Shown piece after piece: positions 11,261 through 22,750 of a stretch of DNA of 64,000 nt. The stretch's first letter is position 1. Each line of letters opens with the position of its first letter. The notes beneath the pieces are model-generated. The model was not told where the DNA came from. It saw only the letters and a list, made by a program, of their open reading frames with translations, and ran no database searches. A program made the position numbers and the translations under genes. The DNA is taken from NCBI RefSeq assembly GCF_949987535.1, contig NC_080080.1, forward strand, positions 57,138,668-57,202,667, given 5' to 3'. The DNA is from Balaenoptera acutorostrata. Lineage: Eukaryota > Chordata > Mammalia > Artiodactyla > Balaenopteridae.

Positions 11261-13225
11261 TTTTATTAGTTGATTTTTATTAGTTTGTTAGTTTTTATCT
11301 GTTTGTTTTCTGTATATTTCTCATAAAGAGCATACATTGGAATTTTATTACCATTACGCAAGCTAATAGTCTTTTCTTGGCAATATAATAGTTTAAGCAT
11401 TGACATTTTTAACAGAAATTTTGATATTTTTACATAAATAGTTTTGTTATACATACACACACACATATTCATATGCTGTAATTATACATTACCATAGTGT
11501 TAATTTTATTACTGGTAGTTTTCAAGAAGTTTTCAAAACATCATTGAGGCTATGTGTATCAGTGTGATGTAGATAAGCCTGAAGAACACCTATGTCAGTG
11601 TGATTTAGTCATTTGTTCCAAAAAAAAACTTGGTCTATGAAACATATGGCTGTAAAACACTATATTACTTACCTATTTCATTCAGGAAATCCCTATGACA
11701 TTTATTTTAGAGATAATCTGCTCATCTAGACAAACATTTTGCTTATCATTCAAGACTCAGTTCAACACCCCTGCTTTGTTGTGTCCACCAAAACTAAATT
11801 ATGATATTGTGAATCTAGCCCTATCTCCATCAGATTCCCTCTTGGAAAGACCTTCCTTGAAATTGTTTGATCCTAGATTCAAAGTCTATAAACCTCCCTC
11901 TTTAGGTGTTCCCTTTTGAGAGAGTACTAAGACTTTGTATTATTCTCCCTACTGTAGAAAGCTCTAGTAAATTGAACTTTAATAACAAGTCTGGAGCTAG
12001 TTTGTAATACTGAATAGTATTAGAATGAAAATAAGGTGCCATCTCTTTTTTATGGTAAGGAATTTAACATCTCTCAATTTTTTCCTGCCCATTCCCACAG
12101 TACAACCATTTCTAATGTAAAATGATTTACACCAAGGTTACTGCAATTAATTTTACAATCATAAATTCTCTCAAACAATTATTTAGGTTTAATTTGTATT
12201 TGTTTTCATATTTTTATACCTGATTTCTCCAATTTTGAGCATTTAATTTGGAATTGTTTTATAAGTAGTTGGAATATTACTGATATATCCACTGAAAACT
12301 TTTAAACACTTATCAATGTAAATTGTAGTGAATCTTTTATATATTTGAATACTTATATTTTGAATACTTTGTAATTTGAATACTTGTCCTATTTCTAAAA
12401 TTTGTTTGGATAAAAATTATCTCAAGTCTTCATAAACATCCTCCTCTAACATCTGGTGTTTAGTGTTATAGAGAATTTGGAGGTTAGACTACTTTTACAG
12501 ATAATCTATTTTTCTTTTTCTTCTTTTGATCTGTGTTGTTGTAGATTTTAATTTTCTTATGTGCCTACTTGATTTTTTTCTAAGATAGAGGTTTCCTTTT
12601 TAAAAAGTTTTACCTGAAGTGGTAACATTTTCCCTTTAGGCTATTTCATTTTGTATATGTTTGTAATTTTTTTGAAGAGACATTTCTCCAACAATAATGT
12701 TATGTCTTGAACAATAACTTAATACATTCTCCATCATTCTTTGTTATTTTCCTTTTCCTCTGCTATGAAGGAAAGTGTCTAAAGTCTATCTTCCATATCA
12801 TTAAATCCTGATTTTTAATTTTTCTGATAAAAATTTAATCTGTACATTGGGTATTTGTTTCCTTGGTTACTTCTTTATCTTTTCCTTTTCCCTTTTCATC
12901 TTATCCTGTTCAATCTTGATCGTTTTCCACATCAAGGATGTCAAAGAGTTTTCTAAAGCAATTTTATGGTTTCTATATTAATAGCTCATTTTCAAAGGTA
13001 CTGTCTTTTTCTGAGTCTTCATTTGATATTTTCTTTCCTTGGATCTGTGGTGTTTTTACTGTTCTCATTATTAAACTTTTCAGGAGTTATCCAGAGTTGG
13101 TGCTTACCAAGAGATTTGGTGTTGGTTTGCTTTGGCGAATTCTTATTTTGGAGGCAAGACTGAGGAGCAGGTTGATATACAGAAGTCCCAGGCTGTTACC
13201 CAATTTCCAGAAAATATTCTGCTTA
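11261..13225. other. AT-rich stretch, possible ancient L2 and L1 pieces
   Basis: No gene was found. 11740-11860 (CAAGACTCAGTTCAACACC, then CTTGGAAAGACCTTCCTTGAA) is reminiscent of L2. 12480-13210 is T-rich and resembles old L1 5' sequence on the minus strand. Neither match was strong enough for its own call. The open frames here are not recognisable as proteins. Confidence 0.35.
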
Positions 13226-13227
13226 GA

Positions 13228-13710
13228 CTAGGGCTTCTTTACTTTTTTGTGCCATGGAAAGATTTCACCATATATTGAACCATAAGGAAATGTTTAAAAA
13301 GGAAATTCCAATGAAAATATTATATTAAAATCAGATAGCATTCTATACAAAAATAAAATACATACCAACATATGTGCTTTTTTGTTATTGGTATTAGTCA
13401 TTAACACCAATACCTATTGAAAGTTCCCATAACTGCCATAAATCTAAAGTTTCCATGAGCATAAAAGATATTTTGAGACACCTGAAGCCATTGAAATAAG
13501 ATATCATAATATTAATGACTTCTTTTGGGGAGAAAGTCATAAGTTATGCTCATAAATTGGTTTATTGTTTATATTCATACTTGTTAGGAATGTTACATTG
13601 CAGTTTCATATTAATGAAAATAAAGTTTTCTTTTTCCCCAGCTAATTTTCTGAATCTCCTGAATTTGGACCTCAGATTAGGACACCTGCTCTAGTGTTAT
13701 TCCATTGGAT
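13228..13710 (+). mobile_element. MER-type DNA transposon remnant
   Basis: The left edge (GGGCTTCTTTACTTTTTTGTGCCATGG) and right edge (AATTTGGACCTCAGATTAGGACACCTGCTC) look like the two ends of a non-autonomous, probably hAT-type, element that normally begins 'aggggtccttaaccttttttgtgccatggacccc'. The interior matches in short pieces such as AAATAAAATACATACCAACATATGTGC. The family name was not resolved and no target duplication was identified. Confidence 0.45.
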
Positions 13711-14598
13711 ATACGTGGAATAATCTATTTCCTTGCCTAACATCTTAAAACTCTAAATTAATGGATTCCATGAATAAATATGAGATATAGAAATGCAGTT
13801 TTCCAGGCATCTCTAGTTTTGCCCTTATCTTTCATTTGTAGGGATTTGGGGCTCTAGAAGTTGTAAGAGGGAAAGGATTACATTCTTCCCTTTTCAAAAA
13901 GCCATACCTTTGAAACAAAGGGAGAGCATTCAATGTTCTTATTGGTACAGATCCTGTGTATCCAAGAACACTTAGAAAATGATGGTAAAAGAACAGAATA
14001 TACTTCTATTGTCCAGCAGGTCATAATGATAGGGCTACTTCTCAGTTTCTTGAAGTGTATCCTATTTAGGTTATCTATCAAGGTTTATTATCAGAGTTCT
14101 ATCTTTAGTTCCCTCAGTCATATTTCTGTGTAACAATCTTGACATTTTTGGAAGTGATCTGGAGGTAACAATTACATTATGGTTGCTATTCAGATGCCAA
14201 ATTAAACTAAAGATATATCAAACTTTTTTTAACTTTACACAGATAGCATATACACAACCAAAACATAATTTTCAAGGTATAGCTTGATTTTTCAAAACAC
14301 TATTCCAAATCCATATTATATACTTGTTTCATAAGAAAAATTAAATAATTTCCATGAATATAATGGATCAGAGCTATCCTTGGATATAGAATATGGGGAA
14401 CAATTTTTCTCCTAAGAGTTTCAATTTTTCTATTTGTTGAGTTTACTTTAGGTAAAATTACACATTTGTAAGCTTGCGTTTTCTTTTAATACACACAAAT
14501 ATGCACACACACAAACTATAATATTGTACTTAAACTATTCTACACTTTTTGAAAAACCCAACTTTTTAAAGGAGTACATTCTTTTAGTCATACACAAT

Positions 14599-14620
14599 GG
14601 ATAGATAGATAGATAGATAA
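14599..14620. repeat. (GATA)n microsatellite
   Basis: About five copies of the tetranucleotide GATA/ATAG run here without interruption. Short tracts like this tend to vary in length among individuals. Confidence 0.9.
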
Positions 14621-17600
14621 TCAATATATTGGTTATACTTTCAAGTCTTTCTTTTCTTTTCATTCTTATTACTTTAACATTACTGAATAAGCAGTAGAGA
14701 TGGGGGGGGAGCTCCTATGGTACTTTTATAATAATTGTAAACTTAAAATTGTGTGTTCTAAACTGCTACATGGCCATGAACTAAAGAATTATTCTCAGTT
14801 TCTGCCTCATTATAATGACACTCTAGGCTTGATCTCTCATCCAGCTCTGCACAGAACCACAGAGAGCAGAGGACTAGTAACAAGTAACCATGGAAACCAG
14901 ACTCCATACGTGTTTGCACAGAATGAAGAAGGTTATATTGCTGTGGAATTTCATTTAAATGAAAATTTCTGATTGTCCTATGAGTTCAGATTCTCCGGAA
15001 AACAAAGCATTTCTCAAGTCAATAGGTTATTCATCAAGTGCAGGAACTGTGCTCTCTATAAGGGAAAATGATGGTATTCCATAAGACAAGTATTTTCAAG
15101 ATTTTTACAAAGAAGAAATAGAGCAAACTTTCCCAGTTGAAAATACGCCTTGGCAAAGAGCACAGAAAGGGCTCTCTACTTGTTATTGAGCTGGAGAATA
15201 TAATCCTGAGAAAAGAACAGCTATCTTAGAATGAAGGAATCTTTAAACTCCATTATCAGTTTAACTAGTCAATGTCTTTTCTTCTCCTTTTCAAAAGAAA
15301 CTATTAACTAAACAAAACCCACACAGAGAACCTTTGGGTGTAGAATTTAGGAATAAATATTACTTTATTCTTTGTTTACATAATAAATTTATCAAAATTG
15401 TATCTGCAAAATTAAACCAAATATATTCAGCTGAATATAACAAAAAACAGTTGGGTATTCAAACATGTTTTCTCCAAATGCTTTTCTTAGAATATTTATG
15501 AAAGACAAAGCTGAAAATGGTAGTGATTAAGGAATATTATTGGTAATTTGTAGATTCCCACATATTTCTGTATCTAGACCTTATTTTTAATTCATTTTTA
15601 AAAAATATCTAAGATCAAAGAGGGTGCTATGCCTCTTGTCATATTTTTGCTCTAAATTCCTATCTTCTTTTGATTATTTTGGGCATTTTTGTCTATATAA
15701 ATATTCCCCAAGCACTGACATTTTTTGGTTCATCATATTTGATAACATAATGTGCTATAATAAAACTACCTCTCAGTCCCCACACTGAAAAATACCTCAG
15801 AAAGTTTGAGATGTGTATTTGACAATAGTGTTACAGGTAGGAGTAGAAATCAAGGAGTCCATGAGGGGCCTCCAGGAGACCACGATGCCTCAATTATGGT
15901 AACACTGAGGACCAACCATTCCAGAACTCATCAACTTATGAGTTTTCTAAGTAAATTATCTTAAAAATTATTCCAACGGGCTTAGCTGTGAGATACAGCT
16001 AACTGACCCTGATTATTGCATTTGATTCCTCAATATATACTTTGAAGACCACATAGTTCTTACCAATAATCAATCAGGTACAGGAGATACTTTTGTTACT
16101 CAAAACCAACTGAGAATAATCAAGTATTTTTGGAACACTCACTCTATTTCTGATACTGTGCTAGAGGGAGATAGAAGAATGAGGTATTCATCCTCAAGCA
16201 TCTTAAAGTGTAGTTGGCTTACCCCCATACAAAAATGAAGAGTACGTGAGACTATGCAAAGTGGCACAGAGGAAATATGATACAGGAATTTAGAACAAGG
16301 GAAGATCTGTGTAGGATAGGAAGAAAAACAGAGAACACTCGAAGAAGGGAGGGGGGACTTGAAATGTGTCTAATGGATAGGTATGATCTAAAGAAGGGCA
16401 AATTTCTTTTAATTTTCAAATTTAGAGGTGATTTTAAAAGTGCATTTATTAAACAGTAATGTATTTTAAAAAGCATATAAATTCAAAGTGAAGAGTAGTA
16501 AATTTGAATTACCTCCAAACCTGTGATATTTTATAGATGATCTAGGAAACTCGGGATTTCAATTGAAAAGGAACAGATGTTAAAACAATTATTTTTGTTA
16601 TGTCGGATGTTTTAAAAATGCTAGCATAACAGTTAAATACTTCAATATGATGCCCAGATTTGTTTTCAAAAGCAAGACAATGAGAAAAAAGAATGTAAAC
16701 ACCCGGGGAAAATATAATTATACATTGCACTTTTTTGCTGATGCCATTTTTATGAATCTTAGATTAGAAGGCCAGTTATATTTTTAATGCTTCTTTTAGT
16801 TTTAACCACCAAAAGTGCACAGCTGTTAATTTAAGCATCTTTGTTACCTTACAATTCCTGCAGTAAATCAAAGAAATCTAAATTAGACATCATTGTCTTT
16901 GCAAAAATAACATGGTAGCGGTAGATACTACAATAATTTTCACTGAATTTCAGAATATTTTATTCCATTTTAGTGAATTCTTGAGAAGATTTTAGGAAAT
17001 AAATCACTTCCTCTAGCATGCATAATGCTTTCTGAAATTTGCTTCATTGGAGAATAGATTAAAAATTAGTAATTAATAAGACACAAGTGCCCTTTAAACT
17101 TAGTCATCATCATTTTTCTTCACTCTTACAAAGTTGTAACCTCCATTTGACTAAATTAACAGTTCCCATCATCAAATTTATCAGTGCTAGGAATTAACAG
17201 AATGTTGGCATTGAGGATGAAGAACTGGTATAATTGTTCAGGTAGCCCACCATGTTTACATTCTGGATGGAGATGAAAGCAGTTTGGGATTTGGATGTGG
17301 ACAGAGATACTTACTGATGCCTGGGTCATTTTCAGATGAGTTTTTGAGTTCGGTTCCAGAAAAATGTATTTGACAGACGTTATACCTTGGGACAATATTA
17401 ATGTCTCTCTGAGTCTCCTTTTATTCATCTGCAACATATGCTTACATTTTCAGTAATTCTAAATCCTGGATCCCACCTCTCACACACTTTATTCCTCTGC
17501 TCTGGGCACCTTGCTGCAAGGTGTTGGAAGAGAGTTTTGAAAAACACCAGGCAACCCATGTTCTTTGTGTCCTGAATTAGGTTCACGTACAAATGTATAT

Positions 17601-18242
17601 ATATACATATTTATATTAAAATATAAAAATTAAATCAAATAATAAATAAATGTTTCAATTAAAATAGGCAAAATAAAGATGGCAACTGATCCAGATATTT
17701 TAAAAAATCTTTTTGAAATGTTTCTATTCACAATATTTACTGATACTCATTAATAAGCTGCCCTTGATACTTAATCTGAATTCACCTATCGATATTATGG
17801 TGATTTACTATAAATCAAATTGGGAGCTGAAATTTCAATGACCAAAGTAATGCAATATTATGATAATTTCTAAATAGATAATCTAAAGAAATCAACAGAA
17901 TCTTTTCAAAGATGCTTTATTACTATCACATAAGAAATTATTTAATTATGGACTTTTAGATAAAAAATGATTTCTACTTCTAACCATGACAGAACTTGCC
18001 TTGGTGCTGGATTTGCCTTCTCACCATAAAAAGTAAGAACACTGGAAAAGCATGAAACAACTCTTTTCAGATATTGGGAAAGCACACAATGCAGGGCTGT
18101 GATTCTTGAGAAAAAAACAATGGAAGAAAACACAGAAATCTCCCTCTTTTTATAGGCAGGCACTTACCAAACTCAGAGTGGAGAGGGGGACATAAACAAA
18201 GTGAAGCAGTATTGCTGGACTGTGGATACAAAGATTGGAATT
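14621..18242. other. AT-rich stretch, mostly unassigned
   Basis: No gene was recognised. 14700-14972 is open for 90 codons but resembles no protein I know. 16120-16345 (ATACTGTGCTAGAGGGAGATAG, then TGGCACAGAGGAAATATG) looks like an ancient mammalian interspersed repeat of the same kind as 57190-57575, which I could not name. 17600-17660 is extremely AT-rich. Confidence 0.45.
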
Positions 18243-18382
18243 ATAACCTATAATGGAAAAGAATCTGGAAAAGAATCTGAAAAAGTATATACATACATGT
18301 ATATATACCTGAATCACTTTGTTGTATACCTGAAACTAATACATTATAAATCAACTATACTTCATTTTTTTTTTTTTTTTTT
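18243..18382 (+). mobile_element. Short L1 3' end fragment
   Basis: It reads ACCTATAATGGAAAAGAATC, then a (TA)-rich part, then GAATCACTTTGTTGTATACCTGAAAC and TAAATCAACTATACTTCA, which is the last part of the cetartiodactyl L1 3' untranslated region. The usual AATAAA and A tail are replaced by a run of T at 18364-18382, so the 3' edge has been rearranged or hit by a second event. Confidence 0.7.
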
Positions 18383-18821
18383 AATGATGGGAGTTCAAGG
18401 ATAGTGAGGTATCTGAACTTTAGCCACTTGTCCTGAGAAGCTTAGAAACAGTAAACTTCTCAAGAGAAACACTGGAATATTTGCTTCACTTCTCTGTGCC
18501 TCCCTTCTGTCTAGGATCTTGATATTCCTCAAATCCAGGTGTTTTGATAGCACCAAACTCGATTTTTTGTCTCTCTAGATTAGAAAAATTGTTTAAAGTT
18601 CTCCTGACTTCCCTGCCTTTCAGGCTTCTCTCTGCCTACTTTGTCTCTCCACCCCACCAAGAATAAGCAAGTGTCCTGCAGGGCAAACGGGGTAAAAGGA
18701 AAGCAGCCTGCAAACGTCAGGGCCCAACTCAGTGGTTTTCCCTGCTCTTTGGATAATTGGTCTCTCATTATTGCTTTAATTTTCATTTTCCTACTAATAT
18801 ATAATAATTTTAAACAGTTAG

Positions 18822-18899
18822 ATTTGTCTCCTAAATGCATTAATAAAATTTAACAAGGAAATTTGTCTCCTAAATGCATTAATAAAATTTAACAAGGAA
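18822..18899 (+). repeat. Perfect 39-bp tandem duplication
   Basis: The 39 bp at 18822-18860 are repeated without a mismatch at 18861-18899. The unit starts ATTTGTCTCCTAAATGC and ends TTTAACAAGGAA. The perfect identity in otherwise decayed sequence argues for a recent duplication. Confidence 0.95.
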
Positions 18900-19274
18900 A
18901 ATCCTTGAGATGGTAAAATATTCTCAAATTCTAAAACCTGAGCATCCAAATCGAAAGAAAAAGAAGATCAGGTTGGAGCGGAGATGACAGATACAATGAG
19001 AGTAACGAGTAACTCCAAGGATGGTCTTACTGAAGAGAAAGCATTTTAAGATTAAAGAAAAATCTGGTCAGAACATTCAAGAAAAGTTCTAATTTTCATT
19101 ACAGTAATAAAGTTATTCATGCTGAAGTGTGTATACACCCGAACACTGCTCTTAGTGATGTTATTTGTATTTTTTGGCCTGGAATATGGGTTTTAAATAG
19201 ATATTGTCAGTACCACCTTCATTAAAACAAACAAAATATTTGTAAAACCCTAAAGAGAGAGAGAGAAGAGAGAA

Positions 19275-19674
19275 TGATAATCTATGCCTTTATGGATGAG
19301 CACAGTCTACTTGAGGGGGATGAAGCAGAAGGATTGTTGTCCTGGTGCTGACTGGCTGTGGTCCCAGCCTGTAGGTGATGGAGAACTCACCCAGGAAGTG
19401 GCCAGTCATCACAGACTTGATTTCCGTTTGGTTGAGGTCTTGCCTTTGTAGACACTCACAGTGTTGCCCACCCTCTTGGACAGGATGACCCCATCCTACA
19501 GGTGTGTCTCCACTCCCTAGAGCTTCTCCATGGGCACCACCTTTTTCTTGGCCTTCCTGGGTGCTTCAGCTGCATCAGCTGCTCCCAGGACATGTCCAGC
19601 TGAGGGTCGAGGTCCACACCATGGGAGGTGAACTGACCCAAGGTCCTCTTCTTCTTCTGATCTAGTTCTGCCAT
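19275..19674 (-). pseudogene. RPS15P: RPS15 processed pseudogene
   Basis: On the minus strand the ATG lies at 19672-19674 and the first codons read [11 protein letters not shown], followed by [17 protein letters not shown], a clear match to the small-subunit ribosomal protein S15 (uS19 family), which normally has 145 residues. After QL about 70 nt are missing; the text then resumes at the KR...KAKK region. Frameshifts follow, but the order is kept down to a FSITY-like part and the final LK stop at 19307-19309. Text after the stop resembles the short RPS15 3' end (CATAAAGG). There are no introns, as expected for a retrocopy made by L1. The copy is not translatable. Confidence 0.9.
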
Positions 19675-20337
19675 CTTGTCGATTTCATTTTTCAAGATGT
19701 TAGCTTTCCTATACATAAAAAAAGTATATGATCATATTCTCTCTTCACATATGTTTAATTTTAATGAAAAAAATTTTATTGTTTTTAGTTTCCAAAACAC
19801 AGCTATGATCAATAGACATATAACACAAACCACATATGTAATTTTCAACCTTTTAGTCGCCAAATTTTAGAGTAGAAAAGAAACAGGTGAAATTAGTTTT
19901 CATAATAAATTGTCATTTAACCCAATATATCCAAAATATTATCATTTACACATTTAATCAATATAAAAATTATTCATGAGATATTAGCAATGATATACCC
20001 GTCACACTCACTTCAGCACAACAAGAATGTGGATGCAGTGGTTAAAGTGAAATGTCGTCCTACTAAAGCAATAAAGATGTATTAAAGGAAAAAAGGTTTA
20101 GAGGGTTTCACTTTTTAAATTAAAATTGAAATTAAATAAAATTTTAAATTCATTTCTTCCATTGCATTACCCACATTGAAGTGCTCAATAGCTTCTTGTG
20201 GTTAGTAGTTACCGTCCTAGATGACACATTTCTAACCACTCTTGATGATGGCAATTAGTAATTTTCAGTGAAGGCTGTATATCACTGCCGGAAGTGGGTT
20301 AGTCAAAGAAATATCTCCCTCAAAAGAGAGACACTGT
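19675..20337. other. AT-rich stretch, nothing assigned
   Basis: No gene or clear repeat is visible between the RPS15 pseudogene and the next L1 3' end. Confidence 0.5.
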
Positions 20338-20590
20338 TGGGGGGAGAGATAAATTAGGAGCTTGGGATTAAAATATACATGCTACTATGTATAAAATAAA
20401 TAACCAATAAGAACCTACTGTATAGCACAGGGAACTATACTCAATATCTTTTAATAACCTATAATGGAAGAGAATGTAAAAAAAAGAATATATATATATA
20501 TATATATATATGAATCACTTTGCTGTACACCTGAAACTAACAAAACATTGTAAATCGACTATATTTCAATAGAAATTTTGTAAAAAAACA
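20338..20590 (+). mobile_element. L1 3' end fragment
   Basis: It contains GGGAGAGATAAATTAGGAGC, ACTGTATAGCACAGGGAACT, GAATCACTTTGCTGTACACC and TGTAAATCGACTATATTTCAATA, the cetartiodactyl L1 3' untranslated region in order. A (TA)n tract at 20489-20511 lies inside. The piece is strongly 5'-truncated and carries no coding part. No clean target duplication was found. Confidence 0.82.
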
Positions 20591-22733
20591 GAAACACTCT
20601 TGAGAACGACTAACCAAAATGAATTGAGTTATATCTCAGACATCTTTTAAATTTCAAAGAATAAATAAGTTAAAATAATTATGAACAATGCTGTTGATCT
20701 TAAAATCAATTCTCTTGTTATCCTGCCAAATAACACTATATTCAAAACCTTTGCATTGAAAATCTTATTTTTTTAATTTAAAAATATTTACCCTGTAAGC
20801 ACTTTTCCTTTCATATTCTCACTATACAAATTGTTGAATTTCATCAAGACCCTGGAACTTTGGCATCTCATCTACTCTGTGTCATCTGTCTCCTAGTGAC
20901 TGTATTTTTATCCCTGTTTGAACCAGACTTTGTGGTCCCTAACTTTCAAGAACTCTCCACTCACAACATACAACCACTTTGTTTTCTTGTCCTTCCATTA
21001 CACTGCATCTGTAAATCACCATTAGAAAATCACTCCAAACATTTGCTTTCCCTGCTTTTAAATGCAAACCATTAAGCACTGCTGGGAATAATCATACCTC
21101 TGTGCCAAAACAAATTTCCTCTGCTCAAGTTCAGTCAACAATCCTATTGTTCTAACGTGTAAACTCCATTAGCCTTTCTACCTAGCAGGATCTCCAACTT
21201 TTTAATATCTTCAATTTCTCCACTCCATCCCCGTGCCCATGCACACCTTCATGGCCTTCCTTGGTAGAGAAAATATATCTTCTTAAATTATAGCAAATAC
21301 AGAAACCAAGTAGTAGAAATTCCTTCAACTTCCTACCTCCACCACAAGTGGATTTATCTTCATTTACTACCTTACCTCCTTCTCTTATGTCTCAGTGAAA
21401 GAAGTACCAAGTTACTTGCTCAAAAATTACTTTGAACTTTAATAAAACTCTGAATCTCTTCAGAAACCTTTTTCCTCAGTATTTTTATTCCTTTCCTTTG
21501 TTTTCTTACCTTCAGGGTATAATAATCTCTGCCGTGTTAACGAAACAAACCAAACAAAAAAAATGTTTTTATTTTTCTCTATATATTATATTATCTTTCT
21601 CCTTTTCTGCACAATTAGTCCCCAAGGGGAAAATTTTTTTTTCCATATTGTGTGACTTTCCTTATCTCCCTTGATTCCTAGTTATGTTTCCACATGGTTT
21701 CTGTTTCCACAACTCCACTGAATCTGTTCTCAATTAGGTCAATGTTGCTGTGCCAGATGCAGGAGACACTTCTAAGGAGTTACTTTAACTGATCTTTCTC
21801 TTTGCCATTTGGTTAATTCCTCTTTCTTCCCTGGGCCTTCCTAATGCTTCTCATTACGAGATTTTCCCCAAATATTCTGGTCACTCCTTTTCAGTCTTTG
21901 TCATTAGACCTTTTTCTGAGTTCATTTTAAGATGTTAATTTTAATAATATAAATTTCTAAATAACATTTTCCATATTATAATATGGAAAATGAAAATGGT
22001 GGGTTTCTTCTGAAAATCATTCAACCTGTTGACTTGATAAAAAGACAATTCACCAAGCCGGGTGAACTGAATGCTCTAAACAGGCGCTTATGATTTTAGA
22101 AATAAAACCTCTATTCTTCAAATGTGTCCTGAGAGAAAGTTATGTAAAAATCTTAATAGCAATATAATCAGACTATTACCACACAACAATTGTACCATAA
22201 AGAACACCAGTCATGGATATAATCATAGAAAATTGCCTGGCAATTGCAACATTAAAATGCATCAATCATAGCTACAATCACACAAATGACTAAAATCAGT
22301 AGTAAAATTTAGAGCAATTACAATTTTTTAAGGAATTATTATGTAGGAAAATTATTTAAATAGCAATACAAGGTTTCTAATTTTTAAATGAAAGAATGTC
22401 TCTGATATATGAATGCCTCACAACTAGAAGGACACTTCTGCAATAATCTCCAAGTTCTTTCAAATGCCCTGGCCACTTATCAGTGTATCTGAACATCAAT
22501 GTATCTGAACATCAAATCTCAATTTCAAAGACAAGATAGATCCTAGTATGTAAGAAATAATGTACACTGGTATTTGAAAAATGTAATAGACTCCTAAAGA
22601 AAAAAAAAAAAAAAAGATTTCTGAATTCTATAAGGAAATGGTATCAAAATTGTAAGCCATTTAAATGATTATTTTTTGCAAAAGTGACTTTACAGCTATT
22701 GGAAATAGATATGAACAATTAATAACACTGTAT
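20591..22733. other. AT-rich stretch, mostly unassigned
   Basis: No gene was recognised. 20840-21250 may hold an old L2-like piece, but the match is weak. A perfect 16-bp tandem duplication (TGTATCTGAACATCAA) lies at 22484-22515, and a run of about 17 A at 22602-22617 has no SINE body before it. Confidence 0.45.
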
Positions 22734-22750
22734 AAAAAGCAAAAATGTAA
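22734..22750 (+). repeat. Target-site duplication of L1 copy A, 5' side
   Basis: AAAAAGCAAAAATGTAA here is repeated at 29845-29861 after the A tail. At least 12 bp (GCAAAAATGTAA) are outside the tail and match exactly. Confidence 0.93.

Noticed and set aside
14700..14972. 90-codon open frame as a gene
   Set aside because: No recognisable domain, no splice or promoter context, and similar frames are expected by chance in 64 kb on six frames.
22602..22617. Run of about 17 A as a SINE or retrogene tail
   Set aside because: No SINE body or coding sequence lies directly before it and no target duplication was found.
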